Source of the DNA: Antedon bifida
Taxonomy: Eukaryota > Echinodermata > Crinoidea > Comatulida > Antedonidae
Assembly (NCBI GenBank): GCA_963402885.1
Contig: OY727101.1
Coordinates: 13,802,417 to 13,866,416, forward strand
Length of the DNA stretch: 64,000 nt
Reading direction: 5' to 3'
The notes under the pieces are model-generated. The model was not told the DNA's origin, did not search any database, and saw only the letters and a list, made by a program, of their open reading frames with translations. Below are positions 43,390-55,604 of this stretch, in pieces (position 1 is the stretch's first letter; each line of letters begins with the position of its first letter). The translations under genes and the position numbers were made by a program.

Positions 43390-46300
43390 TTTTGCTTTAA
43401 ATTACATTTTTTCAGGTAAATACATTTTTTTTTTCGATTCAATTTTTGGTCAAAGTGGATAACTATTATGTTACATTCAAATAGAATATTCAAAACAATT
43501 TTTTTTAAGAATTATTTTTTCAGGGGGATACTGTATGTACAAATTTGAAATTATTGTTTACTTTTTACACACTCAATTCGGCACTGTGAAAAAACACTAT
43601 TTTCTTAAAGATAATTGATTGATTTGGAAGCTAAACTTTTATAAAACCGTGGAATGCTTCAGGAAGATTTAAATAATATTTTAACAAAAATAAATAAAAT
43701 TTAACTAAAAAATCTAATTTAAATAAGTTACTGTATGTACAAATTTGAAATTAAACAACATATATTCAATAATAAGTTGATTGATATACATCTTAGTGAG
43801 ACTCAACAAGGCGACTAATATATAAACATTTTATTGGAAGGATTTGTCACAAATATGGCATTAAAATTGAATTTAACATCGGCAAGCTGTTGAAGAATTC
43901 AATTTAATTGTCTTACCAGTATTCACATATTTGCAATGTGTCGTTTTAATTAAACCTGATTTCATTCCAAACAATATTACTCTTGGATTTTATGCGGTGG
44001 TTGACGTCTAATAACAGGAACGCAAACAAGTTAATCACAGCAAAGAAGGGAATTAATTGACTGGCTAACGATTACAATAAAGTGCTAAGATGGGAAATGG
44101 TACAATGAAAATGGTTGTTGTCATTAACAAGCTATTAAATTAATAAATAAATATGAAATAAAGTTAGCCTAAGAATTACTTTATTTTATTTATTTTATTA
44201 CTTTGCAAGTGTTCTCAATTGTACTTGTATAAGATACAGTACAATATTTGTCAAAGTAGCGCAAAACATCTGAAAAATTAATATGTATAGGGTTTATCAT
44301 GAATACTATATAAATAATAGTTCTGGGCTGAGTTTTAGATGCTATTAGACTGAATGCTTGTTAGAAATACCTCATCTTTAAAGGTCTATTAAAGCTCATA
44401 AGCGCATACTAAGATTCATTTGCAGGTTACAAACTAACCCTTTGAAACTTTCAAAAACATTTTTCAAAAAGTACTGTATTTTATTCAAATCATTCATTAA
44501 AAAAAAATTATTATTGTTAATGTTATATTGTAATTTGTGTATGGGTTTCCCATTCAACAGTAATTTACTTCACTCTTTTGGTTTTCCCTGACTCATGTTT
44601 TTCTGTTATTTTATTGTTGTACCTAATTGTGTTGTCCTTGTTTTTTTTTAGAAAAATAAATGAAATGAAATACTTTTGCACAAACAAATTGTTATCTGGT
44701 TCCAAACGATTTTTGTGAACAACTAGATTTAGGATGTTCCAGTTTTTTGGTGCCAGAAGCATTTCCGGTGCTTAAAGGTTTCGCCTTATATAAGCCAAGA
44801 CGCTTTACTCTACTTAATACTGTAAAAGCATAGGGTTAATAAAATCATTTAGAACCAATTTCTGAGATTTACTTTATTGTTGATATAAAAGCAAATCTTG
44901 GTGATGTTCATGTGATTACCAGCGAAGATGGCTCTTAGTGTTATAATAAGTAAATGGATGGTATACCTACTAGCTGATTTACTTCTTTGTGTAATGGCTC
45001 ATTTCAAAGATCTAAGACTTCTTAAACTCATTTGTATGTCATTCCCCTGAGAAATAGCTGTAACAAGATATATGAATCCAAATAAAATTACTGAAAAATG
45101 ACGATACTGTGGGTATCAGTGAATGAACCTCAACAGCGGAGATACAAATAAAATAAGCAAAAAGCTAAATCAAAATAGTACAGTAAAACAGCCAGAAATA
45201 AGTGCCAATTCCTTTCAAGGCGAAATGACATATTTCTCTAGATAGACGCCTTTTAAGAACCATCCTTCCAAATTTCTCTCAAAGCAGAGCGCTTTTTTCC
45301 CCTAAGAATAAGACGACTTTTGTTCCCGTAACTTAACCATTTCTCTTTCCTACCCTATAAGAAGAACATAAGTATACAGTGTCCTTCAGTTGGGGCGACT
45401 TTTTTTCATTTTCACAGATTTTCACATCTTTATCGTTTCAAATTAATTAATTAAATTTCAGTATATCATCAGGCGGTTTAGAATCCATGTTCTGTGCCTT
45501 CTGTGTTTATATATATATAAAAATCCAAAGGCAAATTACTGAAAAAAAAATTTAGATGACAATGCTGTGGGTTAGGGTTATACATATATATTCATACATT
45601 ATTCAATCAGAATATAAATACACATTTTATGTCAGCTGCATATTCTTTAAGGTAAATTAATCATGATAATTTAAAAAAGATGTATATATATAATAAATGT
45701 TAAATCGTGACATAACTTTTATTAACTTTTATTTTATGTAATAAATTATGTTGTTTAAGCTATATAAAATAATAAATAGTTTTTATCTTGCCTACCATAT
45801 CGTAAATATTATTTGTATATAATCAACTATTAGAAATGTCTTTTATATAGAATGTTCAGATATTTATAGTTTATTTTAAATATTCGCTTTTTCCTATTGA
45901 CATTTTAAAGTATTTGTAGACAGAAATCTACATTCTGTCTCGATTTTGAATTGAATAGACAAAATCACAGTGACCTCAGTTTTGTTTAAAGGTCATTGTT
46001 GATTAATTTGATTGGTCTATATTGCGAATGTTCCTATATTTTACACTATTATATAGCGACATTCTTGGTTGAGTTATTTGACAAATTGCCAGTAATTCTC
46101 TGATATTCTCTGAAATGCCTCAAACTACTCACTATCAATCTTGCCTTATCTTCGAAAATTTAACTAAAGAGAAAAGGATATTGGGAGAGGGTGATTTGGT
46201 TGTTAAAAAGCTCATCGTAATGCCGAGTAATATTGGTAGAATGAGGTACGCTAATTGCGGTGGTAGATAAATATTGGACAATGGCCCTCCTGTTCTTTTA

Positions 46301-47810
46301 CCGTTAAGCCGTATTAATCCCCTCGACGTACTTTTCAGCTTTATGAGGAAGACTTTAATAGAATCTATCGTATTAGTACACGAAAACCGCAACATGTTGT
46401 TAGTTAGGTTTTAGCAAGATGTATTAAAAGTGTAGGCGATCTTGACAGGTGTTCTTAAGTATCCACCTGTGGATGCTAATTTAATTGTATTTTGCAGTCT
46501 ATAACAGAAGAGAAGAATGTTATACAAACAATAAATGTTTATTAGTGGAATGGAGCCAATATTTTCATGAGTTGAAAGATGGGATTGCTCTATCGCATTA
46601 AATAAACCAGTACATCTTTCAACAAATAAGAATGTTCTATATATTCCATGAATACAAAACATTTATTTTTTTTTTCTTTTACACACTGTCACCTTCCTGT
46701 ACCTGTTGAAAGCTATAGGCCTAGCTCATCATAATAATAAGTGCACACAATTTGGCAACAGATTAAGCTGCTATAGGCATGCACATTACAGGTTGATTTC
46801 CACACGATTTTTAGCGTACAATATGTACCAAAACCATGCATTCAAACGAGGAGGAAATGAGGATCGATCCAAAGTGGTAATAATAATCGTAGTATAGTTA
46901 TGTTTCAATTAAATTAAGACTGGCTTTCCCTGCTCGTCTATTTTAACTGTATGAGTACACCTTGCTAGTGCTTGTACTATTAGGCTACACATCCACAAAA
47001 TCCATAGAGTGGAGGGGGGGGGGGGAGGCAACATTAGGAGTATACACTCCTCTCTTTTGACTAAATGCTAAGGGAAATTATGAACAATCTTGTCAATATT
47101 ACATACTGTATTCTTCAATTATATACACATGAAATACACAAACCAGTGCTACGTAATCAACCAATCAAATTTTACCAAGCACTTTTCAATATTTGGTCAA
47201 TAAAAAGCATCATAAACAAATCTATAAAAAGTAACAAGAAAATAAAAACTTTGAGTAGATTATTAGAAGGAAAATTAAAATGAATGGTGATTCAATATTG
47301 GAAACGTATTCATGTATAAGATGATTTATATATTGACTGAATACAAGTTGATGAAGATGAATTGCGTTTCTTACATTTGGAAAGTAATACTCGATATACA
47401 AGTTTGCACGCCAGTTTAAACAGCCATGTGAATGAGAGATGGATGGATGATTTGTTTAGCGAATAACACCAAATACACAAGAGCACTGAGAACATAGGTC
47501 AGGATTGCCTTGCTATTTAGAAACTCATATCCGAAATGGAAAAAAATAATGACAACATGTATCAAATCAAATAGAACCTGATTTCTATATTGATTGTTGT
47601 TTTTTTAAAGATTAGTTAATAGTATTTTGTAAATTTAAACAATTTATAGGTAAAGTTATCGTGTTGCATGCTCCAATTTAGTGGCGCTAATGGTAATGAT
47701 TTTCACTTGAATAGCGCATATGCAGTATTCAAACAAAGAGAAAAGATGGGATTTTAACCGAATGAGTAAGAGATGGAGATTTACACTCAGTAGAGCTTCA
47801 GAGCTGCGAA
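43390..47810. other. AT-rich stretch, no gene seen
   Basis: A somewhat GC-richer patch at 46110-46400 carries overlapping frames: 51 codons (+) from 46115 and 86 codons (-). Neither resembles a known protein. A G12 run lies at 47014-47025. Confidence 0.4.
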
Positions 47811-47814
47811 ATAG

Positions 47815-47940
47815 TATATGCTATTTAGTTACTGCTGTTAGTAGGTATTTGCTATTTAGTTATAGCTAAATGCTATTGAGTGACCTTTTTACTCTTTAGT
47901 ATATGCTACTAAGTTACTACTATTATATGCTACTAGAAAT
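47815..47940. repeat. Degenerate tandem repeat of GTATATGCTATTTAGTTACT
   Basis: About four uneven units of 25-45 bases, ending at TATGCTACTAGAAATAG. Confidence 0.5.
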
Positions 47941-48131
47941 AGTACCCGTCTTCGCTGGGTGGGAGCCCTGCTGACTAACATTTTTCAACCGAGAAAACTT
48001 GTCAAACGCATGTAAAATTATATGCAAGAATTGCAATTGAAATCTCATTTAATTTTTTTAAATCCATTGATATGCAAAGGATTAAAATAAAGCATTTTAG
48101 CAAAACATTTTACACCATATTTTATATACAC

Positions 48132-48450
48132 TTATAATAATATAATAATACCACATTTATATAGCGCCCTTTTCATGAGTAATCATGCTCAAAGGCGCTT
48201 TACAAGCATTATTACCCCAGTATTTTTTTTGGGATCAAACACGTATGGAAACATACTCCCATAATGCAGCCGGTAACCAGCGCAAAGTTGTGTGTAGATC
48301 TAACTGGGTACCCATTTATACACCTGGGTGGAGAGAGGCAACGTAAGTAAAGTATCTTGCCTACGGATACAAGCAATGCGGCGAGAGTTGGATTCGAACC
48401 TAGGTCTGACGATCGGTAGTCCAACGTCCAACACACTGCGCCACACGCCC
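48132..48450 (-). mobile_element. tRNA-derived SINE, family 1, near full length
   Basis: Read on the minus strand, it starts GGGCGTGTGGCGCAGTGTGT (A box), has B box GGTTCGAATCC (complement of 48390-48400), a body including CCACCCAGGTGTATAAATGG and GCATTATGGGAGTATGTTTC, and ends AAAGGGCGCTATATAAATGT then an (ATT)n tail. The GCGCTATATAAAT tail is like that of L2/CR1-type LINE-dependent SINEs. Other copies: 57903, 60652 and 62525. Confidence 0.9.
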
Positions 48451-48454
48451 TTAC

Positions 48455-49290
48455 GTTTGTAAGACTTACAAACTTACAGACTTACACTTGTAAGTTTTAG
48501 GTACCGTCCATACTCTGAAGTTCAAAAAGCAAGGTCCACTGTTATTTACAAATTTAAACTTCCATTTGCTAGAACGTATTGAAAAATGGTGGTACACCCG
48601 TAGATATGTAAATAATTAAACATTATTATTTAAATGATTACCATACTGTACAAACAAATGTTTCCCTACAGATAGTAGCTGTTTATTACTGAAATACGAT
48701 TCATATAACTTTGATACACAAAACAAATATGACTGAAAATTCAAAACTTTTTTCGATAGTGTATTCATGTACAGTACATGCATAGAGATATTATAGTGAA
48801 CTAAATATCTATTATTATAATATATATTGATTTGGATTAAACAAGGAACGGCCTAATGAATATTATTATTAATGAGACATGAGGTGAAATATGAGGTATA
48901 TATGTTGGACTTTAGCACTTGGTCATAAAGGTATTCCTGTTACAGTTTAAAGTTTGTTTATAATAACATTTATGGGGAATTGTATGAATTAGTAGAAGTT
49001 TCTTGCCTAACATACCGGCAGCTTGGCATTCCCATAGTCTTGACTATACTGTACAGGATTCTTACCAGCTTAAAAACTTAAAATCAGGTATGTAGCCTAA
49101 ACATTCTTAAAATGATCAATGTTGTTAGTGTGGTTTCAAGTAAGCCCTACCCCTTATTATTATTTCTGGATCGGACAGAATGAGGCTGAACATATTTGCT
49201 TATAGATATCACTCGACAATCTAAACCCCATATTCATAATTTTTATGGCAAATGCTTCACGAACTTATGTTTTACAAATAATGTTTAATT
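48455..49290. other. AT-rich stretch, no gene seen
   Basis: Would be intronic if the Ig exon at 49304 has upstream exons; none recognised. Confidence 0.4.
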
Positions 49291-49303
49291 TTATTTATTC
49301 AAG

Positions 49304-49753
49304 TACAAACACATGATGGTGGATATCATTGCTGAATTTCAGCCACACTGTGTTTTTATTGGATCAGATGTTCGAATACAGTGTCGTGTGAAAGGAATAG
49401 AGAAGAGACATTTTGTAAGCTGGGTTAAAGAAGGAATAGAGATTACCAGAGGTGAAAAGATATTGGCATTAGACAATAACATTAATAAACGTATATTGCC
49501 TAGAGTTGGTGATGGCGGGTTATTTATTCTCGAAATAAAGAAAACAGAGGCATGTGATGAAGGAACGTATTCACTTAGAGTTTACGAACAGAATTGTGAT
49601 AAGACTGCACACCAAATTGAACAAAAAGAAGTTATATTGCTGTGTGTTAAAGATGATAATCTAGATGACGAGGATAGGATACTATTCGGTGCCTCATTTG
49701 TTGATGAAGAAGATGATTACATGGACAGCCAGTTTTATGGCAGCCTACAATAA
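49304..49753 (+). CDS. Terminal exon of an immunoglobulin-domain protein (5' partial)
   Basis: An acceptor (TTTTATTTATTCAAG) ends at 49303 and the frame runs open from 49304 to TAA at 49751-49753, about 149 codons. One Ig fold is visible: the B-strand cysteine in VRIQCRVKG, the core tryptophan in SWVKEG, then DGGLFILEIKKTEACDEGTYSLRV as the E-F strands (the D-x-G-x-Y motif is present). The usual second cysteine after that tyrosine is replaced (YSL), so the standard disulfide is missing, as in many intracellular muscle Ig domains. The last 35 residues are very acidic (DDNLDDEDR, DEEDDYMDS). No signal peptide or membrane segment is in this exon. AATAAA directly after the stop may be a poly(A) signal. 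The ATG at 49313 could also start a short single-exon protein, but the upstream splice site argues against it. Confidence 0.6.
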   Translation, partial: YKHMMVDIIAEFQPHCVFIGSDVRIQCRVKGIEKRHFVSWVKEGIEITRGEKILALDNNINKRILPRVGDGGLFILEIKKTEACDEGTYSLRVYEQNCDKTAHQIEQKEVILLCVKDDNLDDEDRILFGASFVDEEDDYMDSQFYGSLQ

Positions 49754-49759
49754 ACAAAT

Positions 49760-51710
49760 AGCATGCTTAACTTTAAAAAAACTTTTTCCTTAATTTCCAA
49801 TTATTTACACAAAGATGAAATAGGAACAATTGTTGCAGGCAATAAAGTAGGGCTAACTTTAGACAATTACATTTTAACAAGAAATGACGATGTTGCTTTC
49901 TTCAGAAACTAAAAGTTGTTTGGATATTAATTGTTACTATTGTTGTTACCGTATGTTGTTTTATTCAACTGCTGGATGTAGGCCTATCCATCAGTCTTCC
50001 ATTGTATGTAGTCTTTTTTGAGCCAGTTTTATTCTGTTTTCTATTCCTGTGTTTCTTGTGAGTAAGGTGTAACTCTACATATGCCCATCTGTTGTATTCT
50101 CTACTGAGTATGTTTTAAATTCCTTTATTGGCAACACATTTAAACATTGTTGAATTTACAAGAATACAAGCAATAAAATCTAAAAACAAGTTCATCTGGT
50201 TTAGATTCAGTAATCAAATAAAGTTCATACATTATTATACCGGTGGACAAAACTTCGCTTCTGTTCATCGTTTTATCTTGTTTCTTTATGCTAATTCATT
50301 CTTTAATTTTAGGTTTAAGCCAACCTTGTTCTTTGTGTAATATGTCTATATGTTCCCAATCGGGGATATGGTTATATTAGGTCATGTGGTCGGTGATTAC
50401 TGATTTAAGTAACTGTAAAGAAGAAGCGTTTCATTATGCGCGTATAGTGGAAGATTTTGGTGCTTTCATCCACGTCTTTTATTCTTGTTTAAATTCCCCA
50501 CACATTTATTCAATGTATATCATTTCACAATTGGTACAACCTACTCTAAACTACACCACAAGAGTCTTCTTTGTATGATTTGTCGGACAATTAAGTTTTT
50601 GATTTTATTAGATCTTCTCTGATAGGCCATAGATGGGATGGTGGCTGACCGTCTCCTGGCTTCCTCTAAGGGTGGTGTGTTCGTTTGATCTTTTAATAAG
50701 TTACTTTGTACCTTTTTAATCGTACATGACGGGTATTTTTTTTTTTTTTTGCATTCTATTAATTATGTTTGTGGAAATAATTGTTATCATTATTAATATT
50801 TTTATTATTAAAATATTGGTTGGTGTGTATGGCTTTCCTAAAAACCTTAGTGTTTTAGTGTTGATTTTGTTTAGGGTCTGTTTGGGAAGAAGAATCCAGA
50901 TGTAAACCGCTAAGACCTAACCACCTTCATGTAAAAGAGCTAACGTGTATTACCTTAAAAAAACATAACTCAATATGTAAACCACCAAGATCTAACCATC
51001 GTCGGTGAGAAATGTGTGTTTAGAATTTTGTTTGATTCAGTTTTAATAAATCATTTAAGTTATTAGCGGCATTAGGTTTACTCAGGTTTTCAGCTGAACT
51101 AATGTTGTACTATCAATGTATGTATAATACAATTAGCATAGAACGACATACTTGAAGTCGGTCTTCAAACGTAATATACGGTATGAAACGTGATAAGGCT
51201 GTGCTTCAGTTTACTTTGAAGCCGATGAGTATCATCGTTTATCGGTCCTTTTTCGTTTGTTGTCGCAGATTAAAGTACTCTTGGTGCTGTTGGAATATTT
51301 CAGTTTTCAAGTATCTCACATTTTGAAGGAGTGGTAAATTGACATTAAATGAGATCCTAATTTAAAGGCATTACTAAGTACCAGTATTAAGTTACAATGT
51401 AATTGGCCTGTCAAAAGATTTATGAATTCCTTTTCAATTTCACTATCTATTCTGTGGCCTTCTGATGAGTAAAACATGTGACATGACTACTAGCTCTAGA
51501 CCCATCTGTCATGGGTTAACAGTTACTAAAAGTAAAATATGTTATTTTTAAACTGATGAAAAAGGATGCACAAAAAAAACATGTGCAAACTGTCATTTTA
51601 ATTCAGTCCACGATTTAAATGGCTTTAGGGCACAAATTGTTTGTTTTGTTAATTTTTTTAAGATTCAGAAGTTGAGATATCTTAAATTTAAAAATGTATT
51701 AAGTTATTTA
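49760..51710. other. AT-rich stretch with a possible LINE scrap
   Basis: CTGCTGGATGTAGGCCTATCC at 49970 (20-base core) recalls the 3' end of RTE-like LINEs such as the one at 14108. A diverged duplication containing ATGTAAACC.C.AAGA.CTAACCA lies at 50900 and 50978. No gene seen. Confidence 0.4.
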
Positions 51711-51718
51711 TAGAAAAT

Positions 51719-51905
51719 CTTACTTCGCTATTGTGCGTTTGTTGAACTATCGTAGTCCAGCATCGTCTATGAGATGTTTTAATCAAATCAATTAATCAGT
51801 ATACAATTTTTTTTTTAAATTGTTACTTCGATATTGTGTCTTCATTAAACTATCGTCCACCATCGTCTCAGAAGTGTTTTAATCAAATCAATGTATACAC
51901 TTTTA
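51719..51905 (+). repeat. Tandem duplication, period about 103 bp
   Basis: TTACTTCG.TATTGTG ... AACTATCGT..ACCATCGTCT ... GTTTTAATCAAATCAAT occurs twice, from 51719 and from 51822. Confidence 0.75.
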
Positions 51906-51924
51906 ATCAAGAATTAAACAGGAA

Positions 51925-52240
51925 AGATAAATTAAAGGCAGTCTACAAAAAAAAGGTCGTCTTCTTAATTCATTGAGATTGAACATTCTTCTGGATTGTC
52001 GTTTGTTAAATGTAGTAAAATGCTTTTGGCCAACATTACCCTACGTGTATGAATCAAATTAGTTTGTTCACTTCATTTTTCAGGTCATCGTCCAAACCTA
52101 ACAGTCGAGATAAATTAAAGTTATTCTAAATAAAGGTCATCTAAGTAATTTCAGATTGTACTGATCGGGAAAACTATGTGTTTGTTAAAATGCTTTTGGC
52201 CAGCATTACCTTATATGTTTGTATCAAATTAGTTTATATT
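51925..52240 (+). repeat. Tandem duplication, period about 183 bp
   Basis: GATAAATTAAAG ... AAAATGCTTTTGGCCARCATTACC ... ATCAAATTAGTTT (blocks under 20 bases each) occurs from 51925 and from 52109. Confidence 0.75.
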
Positions 52241-52379
52241 ATTTTTCGTGTTTTTATCCAAAATGTTATAGCAGTCAGGATGCATTTTTCTTTTCAGTTT
52301 ACGGTTTGAACATTCATTGATTGTGATGGATATAATAACATTTTTTTAACTTTTGGTCAGTGTTAAGTCAAAATCACAG

Positions 52380-52470
52380 TGAGTGAGTGGTCAAGCGGTT
52401 AATACAGTGGAACCATAATCCATAGCCATAATATCGGCAAGGGTTTGAGGCTCACTTGGTCCTAGAGGTA
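52380..52470 (+). mobile_element. tRNA-derived SINE head fragment
   Basis: GAGTGGTCAAGCGGTTAATAC resembles the A-box region of a Leu/Ser-type tRNA, and AAGGGTTTGAGGCTC lies at the B-box position. It abuts the 3' end of the LINE on the opposite strand. Confidence 0.5.
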
Positions 52471-52484
52471 GAATTGAAGTCAAA

Positions 52485-53290
52485 GATACAAGGATACAAG
52501 GAAACTTTATTCATCCCAACTTGGGAAATTGTGTTGCTGTCTTATTACAATGCCGTAAAGAAAAGAGAAATGATAGGCCTAATACATAAGTGTGATAATA
52601 ATAACAATAACAAAAATAGTGTATTCGTAATAAATTCCCCTATCTTTGAAATCTTTCATTATATTCTCGTATACCCCTTGGGAGGAAGGAGAGACGATGG
52701 CGTTCAGTGGATCCCCGTGGCGGCCTCAGTCTACCACTACGTTCCATAAGGCAGTCGGCAATGTCCGAGTTAAGTGGATGACTAACATCATTCCATATCA
52801 CTCTAAACATATTGCGCAACCGTTCATGATAGACCGAGTCCACCACAGGTAATTCACATCCAACCATCCTCCCTGCCCTCCTCACCAACCTGTCTATTCT
52901 ATCCCTATCTCCCCTACCAACATTTCCACCCCAACCCACCAGACAATATCCCCAAACAGAACTAATCACTGGCAAATAAAACATACGGAGGATGTGGCTA
53001 TCGACATTAAATGAGCGTAGTTTACGTAGGCAGTACATGCATGAATTTAGTTTCTTTATAATGTAATTTATGTGTTCCCCCTAGGACAGATATTCATCAA
53101 AAACCACCCCCAAATACTTAAAACTAGATACCCTCTCTACTTTAGCATTCTTTATTAGCACGTCTTTAGCCTCGACCCTCTTTTTAGTCCGGAAATCTAT
53201 CACCATCTCTTTGGTTTTTGAGACGTTCAATTCCAAATAATTTAAATCACAATATTCTTCTCGCATAAGAACTTTACCGTAGGTCCGGTG
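52485..53290 (-). pseudogene. CR1/L2/Rex-type LINE, 5'-truncated 3' end
   Basis: On the minus strand the end of an RT ORF reads LELNVSKTKEMVIDF ... VSSFKYLGVVFDEYLS, then a TAG at 53083-53081 where tryptophan is expected, then GEHINYIIKKLNS, VWGYCLVGWGG and ERHRLSFLPRGIREYN, stopping at 52640. This order is typical of the thumb and C-terminus of CR1/L2/Rex ORF2. The 3' UTR follows, with TTCCCAAGTTGGGATGAATA then AAGTTTCCTTGTATCCTTG, a tail similar to that of Rex-like elements. The RT catalytic YxDD is lost to 5' truncation. Only one in-frame stop, so decay is modest. Not functional by itself. Confidence 0.85.
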
Positions 53291-53390
53291 TACACAGCAT
53301 GCTTGTGCTACACTTGAAAGAACCTAGCACATTTGCTAGTACATCTTTTGAGACAAGTAGAGTGTTACCCCAGTGTACTACTGTAGCTCA
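53290..53390 (+). repeat. Dispersed repeat, copy 2 (AAAGAACCTAGYACATYY family)
   Basis: Shares GAAAGAACCTAG, ACATCTTTTGAGACAAGTA and GTTACCCCAGTGT with 5358-5455. It directly borders the truncated 5' end of the LINE, so the LINE may have inserted in it. Confidence 0.6.
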
Positions 53391-53394
53391 CACA

Positions 53395-55455
53395 TCCAAT
53401 GCCTAAAGTACTGTAGACCTTCTAGTTCCGGGATAATCAATGTGTTGATTGTAGAACTTACGACAATGAAAGTAAATCATTCACCATTAAAAGCTTTCAC
53501 TCAATTAAGTAATATCTTGTTTACTGCTCAACTGTATAAAATCCCAGTAGTATGCAGTTTGCGACATAAAAATGTAAAAACAAGATTTTGAATCGTACTA
53601 AAGTGATCAAAGTAAATGAATTTAGGAGCCTATAGGAAGGATGTACTCTTTAAAAGTCTTTAAGAGGTGAAATAAATCATTTGGAAAAGCCAGACACTTA
53701 TATAATGGCTAATCTTCTTGTTTTGTTATTTCTTTCTAATCATATCTGAACACAACAATGAATTAAATATCTATTACAAATTGATATTTAAGAAGAACAG
53801 ACATTTTTTAACTGAAGATATAAACATTGAAAAATTATAAAAATATTGGTATTTATCAGGTACTGTGTCTATGTTTATTCTCAAGTAAATGTTTGTGATT
53901 TTTATATGTTTTAATGTAATAAATTCCTTAAAAAATAGTAAAAGTAAAAGTACAAAAAATAAATTGTGAACATTTCACCTGCAGATTTAAAAAAAGCTTA
54001 ATAGGGGTTCCCCTGAATAAGAGTGTTGCTCTTTTAATAGGAGTGTCTTTTGAATAGAAGTGTAAGAGGGACTGTACTAAATTTTATATGTTATACTATG
54101 TAAATTTCTGAAAGGAATGGAATAAAAATAAAATGATCATCTAAGCAACTGTTTATACAGATAACCATAAAAGGAAAACATCTTTGTTCGTTTATTCTAG
54201 ATTTCCCATAAATACAAATTATTAATAATTGAATAGAGCACAGAGCCGTAGATCTATTACCTAAAACAAAATTAAGGCGGTCACTTTAACTGTTAAGTCT
54301 GTATAAGCCCTCCCTCTTGGGGAATAAATGTGTCGATTACAAATCTGAATCAAATTTCTAAGCAAAGTCTTTAAAAAAAACCTGTTAGTAGATGCGGTAA
54401 CGTTTCACAATTTTATCTTTAAAATCTATGTGTTCTACTTTTCCATATTGAAGGTCACCAGATATATGCCGTGCGCAATTAAATTCCTCTTCAAGCAAAT
54501 GATGTATTAATGACTGTTTTTATAGTAGGTGTAAGGTGATGGCTAAACAAAATTCCTGATTGTTTGTTTCATGTCGCCAAGGTAACACGACTATCAACCT
54601 AATTATAAATCACTGTAAATAAAACTTAATGAAGATGATGAGTTTATCCGGTAATCAACTACCTATCGAGCATGCGGATTCATCTACCGAGAATCGAGCT
54701 TCACACTCGAAAGCACCCCCTTTCGATTTATTGGCTCAACGTTGAGTGCAAATGAGTCGTTACTATGTCGGTTCCTATGTTCCAATTAATTTTGAATGCC
54801 AATTACGACATAAGCATTGCATTATTGGAATATCTTTGTCCAAAATGAAGATGCTCTTATAATTTGAAATGCTTGGTTAGTTTAATTAAGTTAATGATAT
54901 TCTCCAGACATATTAGGAATTATTAGGTAATGTGAAGGGGAATTAAATAGTTTAAGGGTTAATTTCGTGATACGGTCCAGTAATATTGGGGGTCATTAAC
55001 AACATATAAAGGGGTTAATTGATCGGCTTGCTTGTAATTATATAGCATTATTAACAGCTTTATAGGGCAATGTATAAAGCTTAATTAAAAACGTACAATA
55101 GGGTTTACTTATAGAATATAAATTCCTTCATTAGGAGAAATAGAATATTACTCTCTATGCGCTCTCTTTAATGGCTTCAGTTTATAGGCATAATAAAAAC
55201 CAATGACGTTTTTTATGTTCATAAAGACAAAATCTAGATACTCGCAAACAACTGTTGAGCAATATCCAGATCGGTTAAGCAAGAATTATTGCCCACTTTT
55301 GCGACCCAATTTCGTTCCCCCCCCCCCCCCCCTCCTACAAGTGACTGGTTACCATTATTTCAATGTAGTTAGGTCGTGGAGCTAATAAGAACTTATAATA
55401 CTTTATTTTAAATTATTAACTAAACATTTACACAAATGCCTTGTGTTGCCTTATA
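53395..55455. other. AT-rich stretch with one dispersed repeat copy and a poly-C run
   Basis: The GGGACACC family appears at 54000-54078 (GGGGTTCCCCTGAATAAGAG). A C16 run lies at 55317-55332. No gene seen. Confidence 0.45.
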
Positions 55456-55460
55456 ATGAA

Positions 55461-55600
55461 TAACTCCTAGGTACTATTTTAACTCCCAGGCACTATTTTA
55501 ACTCCCAGGCACTATTAATTCCCAGGCACTATTAATTCCTAGGCACTATTAATTCCCAGGCACTATAAATCCCAGGCACTATATGTCTCAGACACTACTA
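55461..55600 (+). repeat. About 20-bp tandem repeat, CCCAGGCACTATTAATT
   Basis: Seven to eight units of ACTCCCAGGCACTATTTTA or AATTCCCAGGCACTATT, degrading toward 55600. Confidence 0.85.
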
Positions 55601-55604
55601 ATCA

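Noticed and set aside
46115..46662. Cluster of short frames in a GC-richer patch, possible gene
   Set aside because: Frames of 51, 86 and 83 codons on both strands have no recognisable motif or splice pattern.
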